Origin: Ustilago trichophora
Lineage: Eukaryota > Basidiomycota > Ustilaginomycetes > Ustilaginales > Ustilaginaceae
DNA: 64,000 nt
Assembly (NCBI GenBank): GCA_900323505.1
Contig: OOIN01000011.1
Location: forward strand, 682,001-746,000
Reading direction: 5' to 3'
Positions within the stretch are counted from its first letter, which is position 1, and every line of letters starts with the position of its first letter. Both the position numbers and the translations under genes were made by a program. Under the pieces are notes generated by a model. The model did not search any database. It was not told the DNA's origin and saw only the letters and a list, made by a program, of their open reading frames with translations. This document shows positions 41,401 through 52,401 of this stretch, piece by piece.

Positions 41401-44400
41401 TTAACCGCCCCATTCGAAACACTCGCTAACCACATTGACGATACCTCTCGTGTCACCTTTCCTGACCTTCCTCGGGTCAATCTGCTTGCTGACGATGCTC
41501 CTGAGCACAATATCGAGCGATTTGGGACCGCAGCCAGCGACAAGGGTTCGGCCTTCGCTGGAATCAACTTCCTGCCTGATGATGCGGTCCAGCTTAGGGT
41601 GGCCCGGTTGGGCGAGTTCGGCGACAACGCGCAGGTCGAGGTCTTCCTCTGCATCGAGGTCGATGGGTGCGTCCTCGAGTGGGGACTTGGGCGAGTGTGC
41701 CGGTGGGACCGATGTCAGCAAGTTGAGGGTGGAGGAGTTGGCGCGATGCTCGTCGGCGTGCAGGAAGCCAGAGCCAGAGCGAGGCGGCGGGCCGTACGGA
41801 CCGGGACCGGGACTGGCACGGCCAAAGTCGCTGCTGTAGGGTGTAGCGAGGGGAGAGGGTGCCAAGCGGGGCGTGCTTGCGCCAGAAGCTGCTCCAAAGG
41901 GCGGAGGAGGTGCAAGTTCATTGTGCGACGATCCGGGTCGGGATGGACTTGGCGAGACGTAAGCTGCCAAAGGCCCAAGGCTCGAGTCGGTCGTGCTGTA
42001 TGGCATCTGCAGACCGGCCGAGTTGGGCGGCGATTGATAGCTCCGGTCAGTAGGCCTATACAGTCCATTCTTCGGCTCAGAATCCCAAGCAGCCTCTGCA
42101 AAGCTGTGCTCTCTTCCTCTCGGGTCGCCGATGTCACGTTCGGCAGCCACCTGCGGGCGCGAGTAATTTGGAGCGTTCAATTCACCTGGAGGGTTGGCAA
42201 AGGGCGATAATCCGTCGGAAGGTCGGCGCTCTGGCTCGTATGGTTGCGGTCTGCGAATGCCGTGGCGCTCCTCGTACATAGCTCGCTGAGATTCTAGCGC
42301 CTGCTCGTCTCGGCCCACCTCCGCGTTCACTGGCTTGCCAGCGCGACCACCCTTGCGCTTGACTGTGTTGCGTCGCGTCTTGGCACGACGCAATTTTCCC
42401 TCCGAGCGAATTCGCTTGTTCATCTCTTCTTCCATAGCTGTCGGAGCACTCTGGTCTTCTCCATCGAAATGCGTGAGATCGTACGCCGTGATGTCGTATT
42501 CATCCTGCTCTGGCCCCTCGGTGAAGCGAGCAGCCCGGGAGAACGTCGCATCGGCGCTTGACATCGCATCTGATTCTAGGCCCTGACGACTGTCGTAACT
42601 CGAGCCACCGAATCCTGACTTGGATGAACCAAAGTCTTGACTTCGACCCCCGCGGTAGCCGCCTCTGGGAGCACCTGGCAATGCCGACTGATGATTAAAG
42701 TGTGTCACGTACAGGTCCACCTGCAGATGCTCGGGCGGAACCATCTCGATGCATCTACGAAGCGCTGCAGCGACCCATTGCAAGTGCGAGAATTCGCGCA
42801 TTATCCACACGAATCGGACCCTCTTTGTCAAGAAGCCTTTTCCACCCTTGCCATCCTTGCCAAACTTCATGGCACCTACCATGCATGCGCAGAGGTGCTC
42901 GAGAACCGACATTCCGAAGCTGACGCCGGAACCACCACAGACGATTACAACAGTCGAGTGGATGTTCCAGTGTGTTCGATCTGCCGAGCCGTACGGACCG
43001 TCGACGATGGCACGAATGTGGACGCCGGTAGTGTCTTTGCCGAGTGCTGGCACCATCGCGGTACCGGGCATGCCGTACATTCCTGCACCGTGCTGTGCAT
43101 CGGCGGCCGCTTGGATCTGCATCTGTCGCTTCTTGGCGACGAAGTTCCAGAGATGGCGTGTGAAGCCACGTCGGCATCGCACAAGTAACACCATGGTTCG
43201 TTCCTCCCCTTTGGCCTTCTCCGCATAAGCTAGACCCTTTTCTGCGTCTGCATCAACAAATTCGGTCGCAACGGGGAAGTCGGCGTCGTGCGCTGATGCG
43301 ATGGTGAAAGGGTGCGATTCCCAGAAACGGACGCTGGGAATGTTGAGGTAGACCCACTGGCCAGGCTTCCAGGACATCTTGTTGGGCGTCCGCAATGTCA
43401 AGCGTAGAGTCTTACCAGGAAGCATCTGGACAAAGGCAAAGCCCGGTCGGATGACGGCAGCGACATCCGCCGACATGGCGGGACGCGGTTTGAGCTGTCG
43501 TGGGAATGCGCTCGACATGACGCTGAACATGGTTGAGGGTCTCGCCGACATGGCAGCTGAAGATTCGCTGCGCAATCGGCCGGCCCGAGAAGGCGGGTAA
43601 CCCGCAGCTGATCCTGACCCTGGCGGTGGAGACTGGTGCGTTTCAGAAGGATCTTGGAGCGAGTACTTGACGTCACTGCGTCCTTGCGATGCGTATTGTT
43701 GGGGTAGTGGCGGCAGTGCTTCGATGGGTGGTGGTGGGTATACATCAACGTTGGAGAGCCGTGAGGGAATGTAATCCTGAATCAAGTCGTTGACCGGATC
43801 GTATCGAGCACTTGCACGAGTAGCTCTTCTCTCGAGAGCTCCTTGCCTGCGTTCGGGACTAGAGTCGTTGCGACTATCCAGAGGGTGATCAGCGCCAGCC
43901 GTCAAGGGGTCATTGAGCCCTTCGCTGAGCGGTGGACTCCAGACTTTGCGGCCTTCGCCATCGGGGTCAACCAAAGTATGTTCATACTCGGAGCTGAGAC
44001 GGGACTGAGGAGCAAACTTGTGCGACGACGAAGAGCTTGCAACGGTACCGTGTCCTCGTGTCGAACCGTCCAAAGTGGTCGGTGTCCTGTGAGACGTGCC
44101 GTAGTGACCATACTCTCTGTCGTGACCCATATGCTGATGGTTTGAGCCGAAGGATTGGCTATGATAGGTTGAGCGCGATGGTGGTGGACGCTGTTGGTGA
44201 CGCTGAGGCGCATCGGACCAGGTTGCCGACTGTGAATGCAGCATCTGAGGCTTGGGTACAAGGGCGAACTGAGGCTTGCGGCCTGCAAAGCCAAGCCCGT
44301 TGATCCAAGCTACCTTGAGTGCTCTTGTGAGGCGCTCGGCGATCCACCACGCCAGAGGAATGTACATCCATTGGGCCAGTGGAGGGTGGTGCAGCATGGC

Positions 44401-45474
44401 TGTGACGATGAAACCGGCCACGGTGACGACGTGAGCAATGTAGAACCACTCGTAGAAGCGGTTGCGGATTGGACCTATCGAGAGGACAATCATGGCGGTG
44501 AGGAAGCCGTACGATGCCCAACCCCAGCGGAACTTGGTCCACATGAAGACAAAACTCCAGACCGGCTCGCCGATGCGGGTGTCTTTGTTGAGCTGAATGC
44601 ACCAAGTGACGAGGTGGGCTGTGCCAAAGAGCCAGATGATCCTGCCTCCCCATTTGTGGAGGAAGGAGAGCCTGTCAAAGGCATATCCACCGAAGAAGCG
44701 GGTCGAGAGCAAAGCAAAGGGCACCTGCTTGAGCGCCATGATAAGGACGATGGGGACGAGGCCCATGGTGATATCGCCGGTTCGATCGCCGGAGGTCCAC
44801 CAAGTGCGGTAGGGCAAGGTGCGTGCAGGTGGGTAGGTGGTGACGGAGGGATAGGAGCCCTGACCCCACTGGATGCGCCTTTGGAACGTTTGAACTGCGC
44901 GTCGAGACAAGCCGGCCATGTCGGTGGTCTGACGAGGCCAGCTTTGGGAAAAGTCAAAGACGCCGACATTGGGACCGATGAAGTCGGCGCCGACCAGCGT
45001 CAAAACGATGGGAACGGCGAGCATGAAGAAGAGCAAGACCAGGCGACCAAAGCTGGGAAAGGTGAAGATCTGGCGAGGTTTGAGTGGGGCGTAGGCCCTG
45101 ATGAAGCCTTTGCTGTCCTTGTGAATGGGATTGCCGTGGATGTCTAGACGCTTTCCGACCTTGTAGACACGATTCTTGGTGGCCCATCGTTTCCATTTGG
45201 CACCAATGTAGGACCTGTCGCCAACACCGAGCATGTGAAAGGAGCCGAGTACGAGGCAGACGACGATGGTGACGAACCATAAGACATAGACATAGCGATA
45301 GGATGAGGGAGGGAGCATATGTGCGTTAAAATAACCTTGAAGATATTGATACTTGAGCTGGTCCGGATCGAAGCATGCACCGGAGCAACTGCCGGTTGAG
45401 CCAGAGCCGGAGCCAATACCGGGAGAATAGGCACCGCCTGAGGAGCTCTTGCCTGGAGAGACGGGTGCCGACAT
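41401..45474 (-). CDS. Ferric-reductase/NADPH-oxidase superfamily flavocytochrome with large insertions
   Basis: 1357 residues from the ATG at 45474; one exon. The FRE/NOX superfamily moves electrons from NADPH through FAD and two membrane haems to an acceptor. An N-terminal multi-helix part carries the two haem-ligand His pairs, FLHKWGGRIIWLFGTAHLVTW and WFYIAHVVTVAGFIVTAMLH. The FAD domain has FVQMLPGKTLRLTLRTPN, KPGQWVYLNIPSV and HPFTIAS (near 719). The NAD domain has IVDGPYGS, VVIVCGGSGVSFGMSVLEHL (near 845), RFVWIMRE and TLVAGCGPKSLD near the end (about 1310). Two long disordered insertions, about 410-670 and 930-1295, roughly double the usual length of 600-750. No EF-hand is seen. A ferric reductase is likelier than a superoxide-forming NOX, but the acceptor is not shown by sequence. 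It could act in iron uptake or membrane redox. Confidence 0.88.
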   Translation of the reverse strand: MSAPVSPGKSSSGGAYSPGIGSGSGSTGSCSGACFDPDQLKYQYLQGYFNAHMLPPSSYRYVYVLWFVTIVVCLVLGSFHMLGVGDRSYIGAKWKRWATKNRVYKVGKRLDIHGNPIHKDSKGFIRAYAPLKPRQIFTFPSFGRLVLLFFMLAVPIVLTLVGADFIGPNVGVFDFSQSWPRQTTDMAGLSRRAVQTFQRRIQWGQGSYPSVTTYPPARTLPYRTWWTSGDRTGDITMGLVPIVLIMALKQVPFALLSTRFFGGYAFDRLSFLHKWGGRIIWLFGTAHLVTWCIQLNKDTRIGEPVWSFVFMWTKFRWGWASYGFLTAMIVLSIGPIRNRFYEWFYIAHVVTVAGFIVTAMLHHPPLAQWMYIPLAWWIAERLTRALKVAWINGLGFAGRKPQFALVPKPQMLHSQSATWSDAPQRHQQRPPPSRSTYHSQSFGSNHQHMGHDREYGHYGTSHRTPTTLDGSTRGHGTVASSSSSHKFAPQSRLSSEYEHTLVDPDGEGRKVWSPPLSEGLNDPLTAGADHPLDSRNDSSPERRQGALERRATRASARYDPVNDLIQDYIPSRLSNVDVYPPPPIEALPPLPQQYASQGRSDVKYSLQDPSETHQSPPPGSGSAAGYPPSRAGRLRSESSAAMSARPSTMFSVMSSAFPRQLKPRPAMSADVAAVIRPGFAFVQMLPGKTLRLTLRTPNKMSWKPGQWVYLNIPSVRFWESHPFTIASAHDADFPVATEFVDADAEKGLAYAEKAKGEERTMVLLVRCRRGFTRHLWNFVAKKRQMQIQAAADAQHGAGMYGMPGTAMVPALGKDTTGVHIRAIVDGPYGSADRTHWNIHSTVVIVCGGSGVSFGMSVLEHLCACMVGAMKFGKDGKGGKGFLTKRVRFVWIMREFSHLQWVAAALRRCIEMVPPEHLQVDLYVTHFNHQSALPGAPRGGYRGGRSQDFGSSKSGFGGSSYDSRQGLESDAMSSADATFSRAARFTEGPEQDEYDITAYDLTHFDGEDQSAPTAMEEEMNKRIRSEGKLRRAKTRRNTVKRKGGRAGKPVNAEVGRDEQALESQRAMYEERHGIRRPQPYEPERRPSDGLSPFANPPGELNAPNYSRPQVAAERDIGDPRGREHSFAEAAWDSEPKNGLYRPTDRSYQSPPNSAGLQMPYSTTDSSLGPLAAYVSPSPSRPGSSHNELAPPPPFGAASGASTPRLAPSPLATPYSSDFGRASPGPGPYGPPPRSGSGFLHADEHRANSSTLNLLTSVPPAHSPKSPLEDAPIDLDAEEDLDLRVVAELAQPGHPKLDRIIRQEVDSSEGRTLVAGCGPKSLDIVLRSIVSKQIDPRKVRKGDTRGIVNVVSECFEWGG

Positions 45475-47921
45475 GATGAAGCGAAAAGAAGAGTGATGAT
45501 GGAAGAGGCTGCGGCTTGGACACTAGGCAGCGGGGGAACAGTGGAAGACACTGCTATGCGTTGAGGAGGATTCAAAGGTAGGTGAAGGAGGCTGAAATGA
45601 TGTCGGGATCAGACTGGTGATGGCTGCATGTCCGATTGCTTACTGAGCCCAGCTTGGCGGTGTTGGTGGGGCTATGGGCGGAAGCCGAGACAAGGATGAG
45701 GATGAGCAATGGGTTCCGAGATGGCTTTGGATCGATCAAGAGAGATTGGTGATCTGGATTGTAGACCTAGACCAAGTCGACGAGGTGCTCAAGATGTCGG
45801 TACGTTCAAGTGACCGGTGAACACTTGATGCGATGCGGATTGTTGCTGGAAAGAGCGTGCTAGTCGGCGAAAGAATCGAGGTTGAAAGTGGCTGCTGGAA
45901 GAATTTTATGATGAGATGATGGCGAGCGAGTGAGTGAGCGGCTAGAGCGGGACGGCAAGGATCGGAAGGGATTGCGATCAAAGGCGTAGCGAGTAAATGG
46001 ATGGTTGTAGTCAAGAGTGGACCAGCACGCCTTTTTCTTTTTCGCCCAAAGCTGGTCGACGGAAGAACGGAGAGGGATGAGTGCAAGAGCGTCAGTCGGC
46101 AGCAGCGTTGGTGGTCTGGAACAGAGTCGGAGCCTGAATGCTTGGTTGGCTGGCCAAGATATGGCTTGTTGTCTATATCTTGGTTGCAGGTTGGCAAATG
46201 CGTTTCGGTTACCAACATGTAAAAGAGTTTTTGATGGTTCGGCACCCCGAAGAGCAACCACAGCGAGCGTCCCGTCGGTCACAAGATTGCAAAGAGTGTG
46301 ACACAGTGAGTGAGTGTCAAGTATGACTACGCCCGACGCCGAGCTAAAAAAGATCGGCCTATGTCCGTGTTTCCTGAGCTTGCTGGCGTGTTGCCTTTTC
46401 TTGTTCTCTTTTTTTTTTCCTTCCCTCTTAAAGGCTTCAGCACTGTATGTGAGCGTGGGGAAAGTGTCGCAGAATCAAATGATGCGGGCTGTGTGTACAG
46501 TTGCAAAGGGCCAAGAGCGAAAGACTAAAAAAATAAAAAAAAAATAAATAAAAAATAAAAAATGCAAGACTGTGCCAAGCAAAGGCTTACAGCAACAAAG
46601 AGGGAGCTACCGATTTGCCTTTTTGGCAAACGCGCTACAGTACAGAAAGTGTGACCGACGCCGTGGAATGAGCACAGCTCGGCGAATTTTGTTGTGCACC
46701 ACAAATTGCAAAAAAGGTCGCGCAGCACCGACGTCTACGCCATGGACCCCTTCTGAAGCCACACTACTGTCTGAAGCACCAACATGAGTCGAAAATCAAG
46801 GGCTGCAGTGGAAAACACCTGAACCCTGGCTAACATAAATTTTCTTTCCCAAGTCGGGCCAAGGCTTGGTCAACCTCGGTTGCTGCCAGAGCGTGTAGGT
46901 GTAGGTGTACGAGATTTGGCAGAAATTAAATAAAATCCATGCGAAACAAAGGGGCTGGGCCAGTGAGAAAGTGCACCATACTATATATTGTATGCTGTAA
47001 AGCGCCATGACGAGGTCTCTGCATGCATGTCGGCACAGACCTGCTTCCAAGACCACAAGGTCAAGTTGGAATGAAAAAGCGAATGTTCACACTCTAAAAC
47101 CCTTCAAACATCTGCCGGCGGGAGCGCATTAACCTCCTGTTCAGAGACACGCAGTGCTCACCCTTACTCCAAGTCCTTCCAATGGTACACTTGGAGTTCA
47201 TGCTTGGCTCCCATGGATCGCGAACGATCGCCAAAAACTTGTCAAAAACACGCGCTAAACCTGACGAGCCAGGGGTTTGTGCTCGGCGAATTTTTTCCGT
47301 CTCGAGTTTCCAAAGGTTTGAGAAGTGTTTTTGGACGGCATGTCATTCGACAGATGCTGGGATTCGAGAATCCTGGTGCCTTGCAGCAGCATGTTCGGCT
47401 GTAGACTCTGCACAGCTCGCAAAACAAGCTGTCAGAGACAACACTACTACAGGAAGACTGGACCGTTCGGATGCTCCCGAGTTTTCCACTAGTTACACCC
47501 TTCTCACTAGGCCGAAAAGCGTTCTCCAGGTGTCAAAGCCTCCGCGGCTTTCCCGTTTGACCACCGCTATACCCTACCATGGGTGATGACGTCCTTGCGT
47601 TCCAACTCAAGATGCAATGCACCGCAGCTCTGCAGTCAATTGCTACCGCCAAGCTGTAGGCATGCAGTTACGCGACGCGTCCCCAAAGCTTCGAGTCGTG
47701 ACCCCCAACTGCGCCGACGCTCCCAAGCACACACGCAACTGCACTGTTTTCATGTGCGTCAATGACCACCATCTCATGGCTGCCTCGTGGACATCGAATG
47801 CTGCACAGCGCACCGACTTCATCATCACATGTCTTTGCCACTTGCAATGTTACACAGTAGTGCTAGTCTTCGTATTGATAGGAAATAACTCCGCCCAACA
47901 CGCGGTCTATGACATGGCAGC
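45475..47921. other. 2.4 kb intergenic region upstream of the reductase-like gene
   Basis: Tandem spacing between signal peptide peptidase (3' end at 47922) and the reductase-like gene. No gene supported. An A/T-only patch (AAAAAATAAAAAAAAAATAA and on, 46527-46562) stands out from the GC-rich surroundings. Open frames of up to 173 codons here are low-complexity or antisense. Confidence 0.5.
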
Positions 47922-49172
47922 TCAGTCCTTTTTGGACGACGACGACTTGCGACTGGATCGTCTAGTAGCAGGCTTGGAAGTCTTGCTCTCTCCCTTGACG
48001 CCGTTGGCCGTCTTTTCCTTCTTCTTGCCCTCCTCCTTGTCCTCTTCCTCGCCATCAGTCCAGTTCCAAATCTGCTTGAACTCGCCGCGCAGCGCAGCGG
48101 TCAAGAAGACAGCACCGGTGCAAGCAGGGCTCAGGTACAGCAACGCAGGCTGGGCAGCCTTGAAAAAGTGCATCACCCCCATAGTCGTTGCCAGACCCGC
48201 CACGTAGGCAGCCAACGTAGCCTTGAAGTAAGGCTTGTTGAAGCGCGTGTACGACTTGGTGAAGCTCGCCGATGGCTTGGCCTCGCTTGCCACCAGCTGA
48301 TCGTATCGCAGAGCGAGCGCAACAAAGATACCTGGAATCACAATGTCACCCAGACCAAGCATGGTGAACTGGAGCTTGGGCAGCTGGTCGCCAGCCTGGA
48401 GCGCCCACAGTGCCTCAAGAATGTTCTTGGGCCACACAATCTTGATGGGTGCATCAAAGTTGCGTGCGACCGAGACCATGACAGGCGTAGCAAACACCCA
48501 AAAGATGTCGTACACGAAAAGACCGCCGAGCATAATGGCGCCAGTGCGGAAAGAGTCGAGCGACATGAGCGCAATGGCGTTGAGCGAGAGCGAGAGAGCG
48601 AGCAAGTTGCTGATAATCCAGTTCTTGGTGACCAGGTACACTCCGACCAGCAGGGCAGAGACAGCGAACAAAGCCACATCGACCGTGGTGAAGGAAAACT
48701 TGAACAGACGACCCTGTCCTCGCTGGTCGAGCTGGACACGGAAGCTTGGCAGCTTCTTCCACAATTCACGACCGACGATGCCGCGAGAAATGGATACCAG
48801 CGCTTGACTGAGAGCCAGGCAGCCAACAAAGCCAAAATAGAAGCTCAGCAGGAGGTTGACATACTTTTTGTTGAGATACTTGAAGATGAGGAAGAGGCCA
48901 AAGAGGACGGCCGAACCCATGATGGGGAACCACATGGCATCCGACGAGGTGACCCTGTCCAAGACGTCATCGTCATCATCCGAATCCGAGTCGGTTTCCG
49001 AGTCGGAATCGTGCGAGTCGTCGCCAGACTTGCGCTTCTTTTTGGCCGCTTTGAGAATGTCTCGTGTGGTCTTGGGTGTTTTGAGGGATGAAAAGGAGCC
49101 AAAGTAGATGGGGGCGACGGCGCCGGCCATGAGCACGCCGTAGGCGATGAAGAGATCTCTGTCGCCCGACAT
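47922..49172 (-). CDS. Signal peptide peptidase (intramembrane aspartyl protease)
   Basis: 416 residues from the ATG at 49172 (MSGDRDLFIAYGVL); the longer upstream frame begins only with TTG and is leader. This presenilin-type protease of the ER membrane cleaves leftover signal peptides and some tail-anchored proteins. Visible: an N-terminal helix, an acidic Asp/Ser-rich loop (DSDSETDSDSDDDDD), further helices, the first catalytic Asp in GGLFVYDIFWVFATP (about 221), the second in FTMLGLGDIVIPG (about 272), and the PAL motif in QPALLYLSPACTG (about 340). The C-terminus is Lys/Ser-rich and cytosolic, in place of the animal KKXX signal. Homologue of yeast Ypf1 and human HM13. Call is firm. Confidence 0.95.
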   Translation of the reverse strand: MSGDRDLFIAYGVLMAGAVAPIYFGSFSSLKTPKTTRDILKAAKKKRKSGDDSHDSDSETDSDSDDDDDVLDRVTSSDAMWFPIMGSAVLFGLFLIFKYLNKKYVNLLLSFYFGFVGCLALSQALVSISRGIVGRELWKKLPSFRVQLDQRGQGRLFKFSFTTVDVALFAVSALLVGVYLVTKNWIISNLLALSLSLNAIALMSLDSFRTGAIMLGGLFVYDIFWVFATPVMVSVARNFDAPIKIVWPKNILEALWALQAGDQLPKLQFTMLGLGDIVIPGIFVALALRYDQLVASEAKPSASFTKSYTRFNKPYFKATLAAYVAGLATTMGVMHFFKAAQPALLYLSPACTGAVFLTAALRGEFKQIWNWTDGEEEDKEEGKKKEKTANGVKGESKTSKPATRRSSRKSSSSKKD

Positions 49173-50060
49173 GATTGTGTTCTGTAAGGAGCTGATTAAG
49201 CAACGAGTTTTACAAAGACGTCCTAAGAAGTTGGTGGAGCTTAACGAAGAATTGGAGTCCTTGAATTCGTTCTGCTGAATGGGAAAAAAAGCAGTTACCG
49301 GGGGATGCAAAAAGTCGTCTACGTGTTCAAATGAAGCCGAATCCAACGAGTGGGCGAGAGGGAGAACGCCGACTAGCCACGGAGAGATGAAGCCCGTGAT
49401 GTGCAAGATCAATTCGCTTGAAGAGAAGGTCGTAAGAGCAGAAGTCGGGATTGTATAGTGAGGCGCAGCACCGATGAGTGGGACCGGCACAGATGTGGAG
49501 ATGAATGCGTCGAAGGAGATGGTAGACAGTGTTGTTCGCAAAGGTCCGAGCTAGTGTCACCTTTGGCTGCAATTGAGAAGAACAGAGTCCGGCTAAAGGA
49601 CATGCACGCGAAGACGTGGCAGTCATCGGAATCTGAGCTGTTAGAGCTCATCTAGCAACACAGCTCAAAATCGGGAAATCGGTAGATCTGCAAACTTGCT
49701 GGGAGATATAGTTCGATGTGATAGAGCGGGAAAACACTAGACAGAGAAGACGCTAGAAATTTTGGTAAAAAGCGTATGGAAGGCTTTGGAACATTCAATC
49801 TTGTTAAGATCCGAACCCGAATCTGCCACTGTACGCACGACACAAACACACACACACACATCTGTATCTGCCTTCTTTCCAGATCTGACTAGAACTCTTC
49901 CAAAGCATTGAGCTCAAAACAAAGATATCTCCGTTCTGCAGCGCCGTGTTCAGCGCAGCACCGAGATGAAGTAGAGTCCGACGGAAAGTCGTCTCCTTTT
50001 TGTGCAACACTTGAAATTCTCACGGCTGCTGAGCCTGCTTTGGGATCTTCCCTTTTTTTC

Positions 50061-50101
<41 letters not shown>

Positions 50102-50549
50102 CGATCTTTAGAAAATCTTGACGTGAGAGAGAGAGCTGCTGGTGCTGCGCTTTTGGAATCTATGTGAACGATCCGAGTGAAATTATTGTGAAAATGGGAA
50201 TGGTGTTGCTTGACTGCGTTGGCCGCTTCAAACCTTTCTTAGCTCCGGTTACACTTCCGCATTAACCCTTCTTGCCTCTACACCATCATCTAGAGAGCCA
50301 ACCATACTCTCATTGTCGCACACCACCATCTCAAAAGCAGCCAGCACTTTCGTCAAGTCAGTTGCACCCCAGTCATCCACCTCACGCCGACTGCTTGCAT
50401 CAGTATCACAAAGCATATCTCGTCCTACACTTGGCCACATATCGATCATCGGCAGTCGCACTCGATCTACTCGACTTCTGTACTTGCACTAGTCATCTCA
50501 CTGCACTCAACTTCACGTTTACGACCATCACACATACCTCATATCCATC
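49173..50549. promoter_or_regulatory. Divergent region between signal peptide peptidase and DnaJ genes
   Basis: 1.4 kb with both promoters. Contains an A38 run at 50062-50099 and a short CA run near 49848-49860. The 330 bases before the DnaJ ATG are C/A-rich with few G, a likely leader. I looked for a clear heat-shock element (alternating GAA/TTC) and did not find one. Confidence 0.5.
50062..50099. repeat. A38 homopolymer
   Basis: Thirty-eight consecutive A preceded by CTTTTTTTCC, about 450 bases upstream of the DnaJ start. True length may differ because such runs are error-prone. Confidence 0.85.
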
Positions 50550-51911
50550 ATGGTCAAAGAGACAAAGTTCTACGACCTCCTCGAGGTCACCCCCACCGCT
50601 TCCGAAGCCGAGCTCAAGAAGTGAGTATGCAACCTCTCAGCCTGTCAGCCTCTTTGCGCATCTGTTCAAGCTTCGTTGGAACAGTAGTACTGACTTTCTC
50701 CTCTTCTCTGTACACTCTGTCTCGACCCGTATCATTCTCTTTCATTTCTATTTAGGGCTTACCGTAAGAAGGCATTGAAGGAGCACCCAGACAAGGGCGG
50801 TGACCCCGAAAAGTTCAAGGCCATCACTGCAGCATATGAAATTCTCTCCGACCCCGACAAGCGCGATCTCTATGATCGATTCGGTGAGCAGGGTCTCGAA
50901 GGCGGAGGAATGGGTGGCGGCATGGACCCTCAGGACCTCTTTTCTCAGCTCTTCGGTGGCGGAGGTGGAGGCTTCTTTGGCGGTGGAGGTGGACGTCCCC
51001 GTGGTCCTCGCAAGGGCAAGGATCTCGTCCACCGTGTCAAGGTTTCGCTCGAGGAGCTCTACGTCGGAAAGGTCACCAAGCTCGCTCTTCAGAAGCACGT
51101 CCTCTGCAAAAAGTGCGACGGCCGTGGTGGCAAGGAGGGTGCCGTTAAGACGTGCGGTGGATGCAACGGTCAAGGTATCAAGGTTGTCCTCCGCCAACTC
51201 GGTCCCATGGTTCAGCAGATGCAGCAGACCTGCCCCGAATGTCAGGGTCAGGGTGAGATCATCAACGCCAAGGACCGCTGCAAGGAGTGCAACGGCAAGA
51301 AGATCAACCAAGAGCGCAAGGTTCTCGAAGTTCGCATCGACAAGGGTATGGAGGACGGCCAGCAGATCACTTTCAAGGAGGAGGCCGACCAGGCACCCAA
51401 TACCATTCCAGGTGACGTTGTCATCGTGATTGACGAGAAGCCACACCCGCGCTTCAAGCGCAGAAAGAACGACCTTTTCGTCGACGTCGAGGTCGACCTC
51501 CTCACAGCGCTTGCCGGTGGTAAGATTCTCATCGAGCACCTCGACGACCACGCTCTCTCGGTCGAGATCCCTGCCGGTGAGGTTATCAAGCCCGGCGAGG
51601 TCAAGGTCCTCCGCGGTCAGGGTATGCCCAGCTACCGACACCACGAGATGGGTGACCTCTACGTCAACCTCACCGTCGCTTTCCCCGACACCATCGACAT
51701 TGACAGCATTCCTCTCCTCGAGAAGGCTCTCCCACCACGAAAGGCTCTTCCCAAGACCAAGAAGGAGGTTGACGTCGAGGATGTTCAGATGGACGAGCTC
51801 GACGAGCGAGAAGCCCGCAACGCCAAGTCCAACGGCACTGGTCAGCACCCTGGCATGGACGACGATGACGAGGAGGGAGGCCCACAGAACGTTCAGTGTG
51901 CCAATGCCTAA
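50550..51911 (+). CDS. YDJ1: Type I DnaJ (Hsp40) co-chaperone, Ydj1 homologue
   Basis: Two exons, 50550-50620 and 50756-51911, joined across a 135-base intron (GTGAGT donor, TTTAG acceptor); 408 residues. It stimulates Hsp70 ATPase and hands over unfolded clients, including mitochondrial precursors. Exon 1 codes [20 protein letters not shown]; exon 2 continues [16 protein letters not shown] with the HPD motif. A Gly/Phe region ([20 protein letters not shown]) follows, then four zinc repeats [24 protein letters not shown] and CKECNGKK (about 140-215), and the client-binding domains. The C-terminus CANA fits a CaaX box like Ydj1's CASQ, so farnesylation and ER/mitochondrial surface location are likely. 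The HPD motif needs the splice for a complete J domain, supporting the model. Confidence 0.96.
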
Positions 51912-52401
51912 ATGTTGCCATCCACCGTACTCCGTCTTCCCCGCATCGACAAGAGCCGAATCCAGCATCTTCACGGTTACCCTAATCCTTCCCTTTTCAA
52001 AAATGGTGCCATCTTCGGCTCCTTTGTCGTTCCTCTTCTTGCAGCTCTGCTTCCACGTGTTCTGTTTCGTTTACTGCAATGTAGATTCTGTTTCTCTCGC
52101 ACACATGACTCTGAAACCGATGACTGTGCGTATCGAGTGGACACTGTGTCAAAACGACTGGTGAGCTCTATTTCTCTTCAGGGTTGCCCGTCGGGTTAGC
52201 CTCCGGCCTGCTGATCCAAGCAAGTATGCTCAGATGCTGTCTGTACAGACTTTTGAGAGAGACACTCACGCTAGATCAAGAGATCGACAAGAAAGAAGTG
52301 AAAGAACATGAATCTGGCATTGCATGTAGCTAAAAAAAAAAAAAAAAAAAAAAAAAAAAGACACGACATGACATCACATTGATACGATCCGGTCATCCAT
52401 C
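51912..52401. other. Convergent 3' region between DnaJ and GH25 genes
   Basis: 490 bases between facing stop codons, with an A28 run at 52332-52359 lying only 42 bases beyond the GH25 stop. On the GH25 strand that run is T28. Confidence 0.55.
52332..52359. repeat. A28 homopolymer
   Basis: Twenty-eight consecutive A, preceded by GTAGCT and followed by GACACGACATGACATCAC. Confidence 0.85.

Noticed and set aside
47617..48207. 196-codon plus-strand frame at the 3' end of signal peptide peptidase
   Set aside because: The last half is antisense to the peptidase and the first half has no recognisable content.
49173..49541. N-terminal extension of signal peptide peptidase (123 codons)
   Set aside because: The extension begins with TTG, has no ATG, and the family start MSGDRDLF-type helix begins at 49172.
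49850..50549. Heat-shock element upstream of the DnaJ gene
   Set aside because: I looked for at least three alternating GAA/TTC blocks and found only partial matches.
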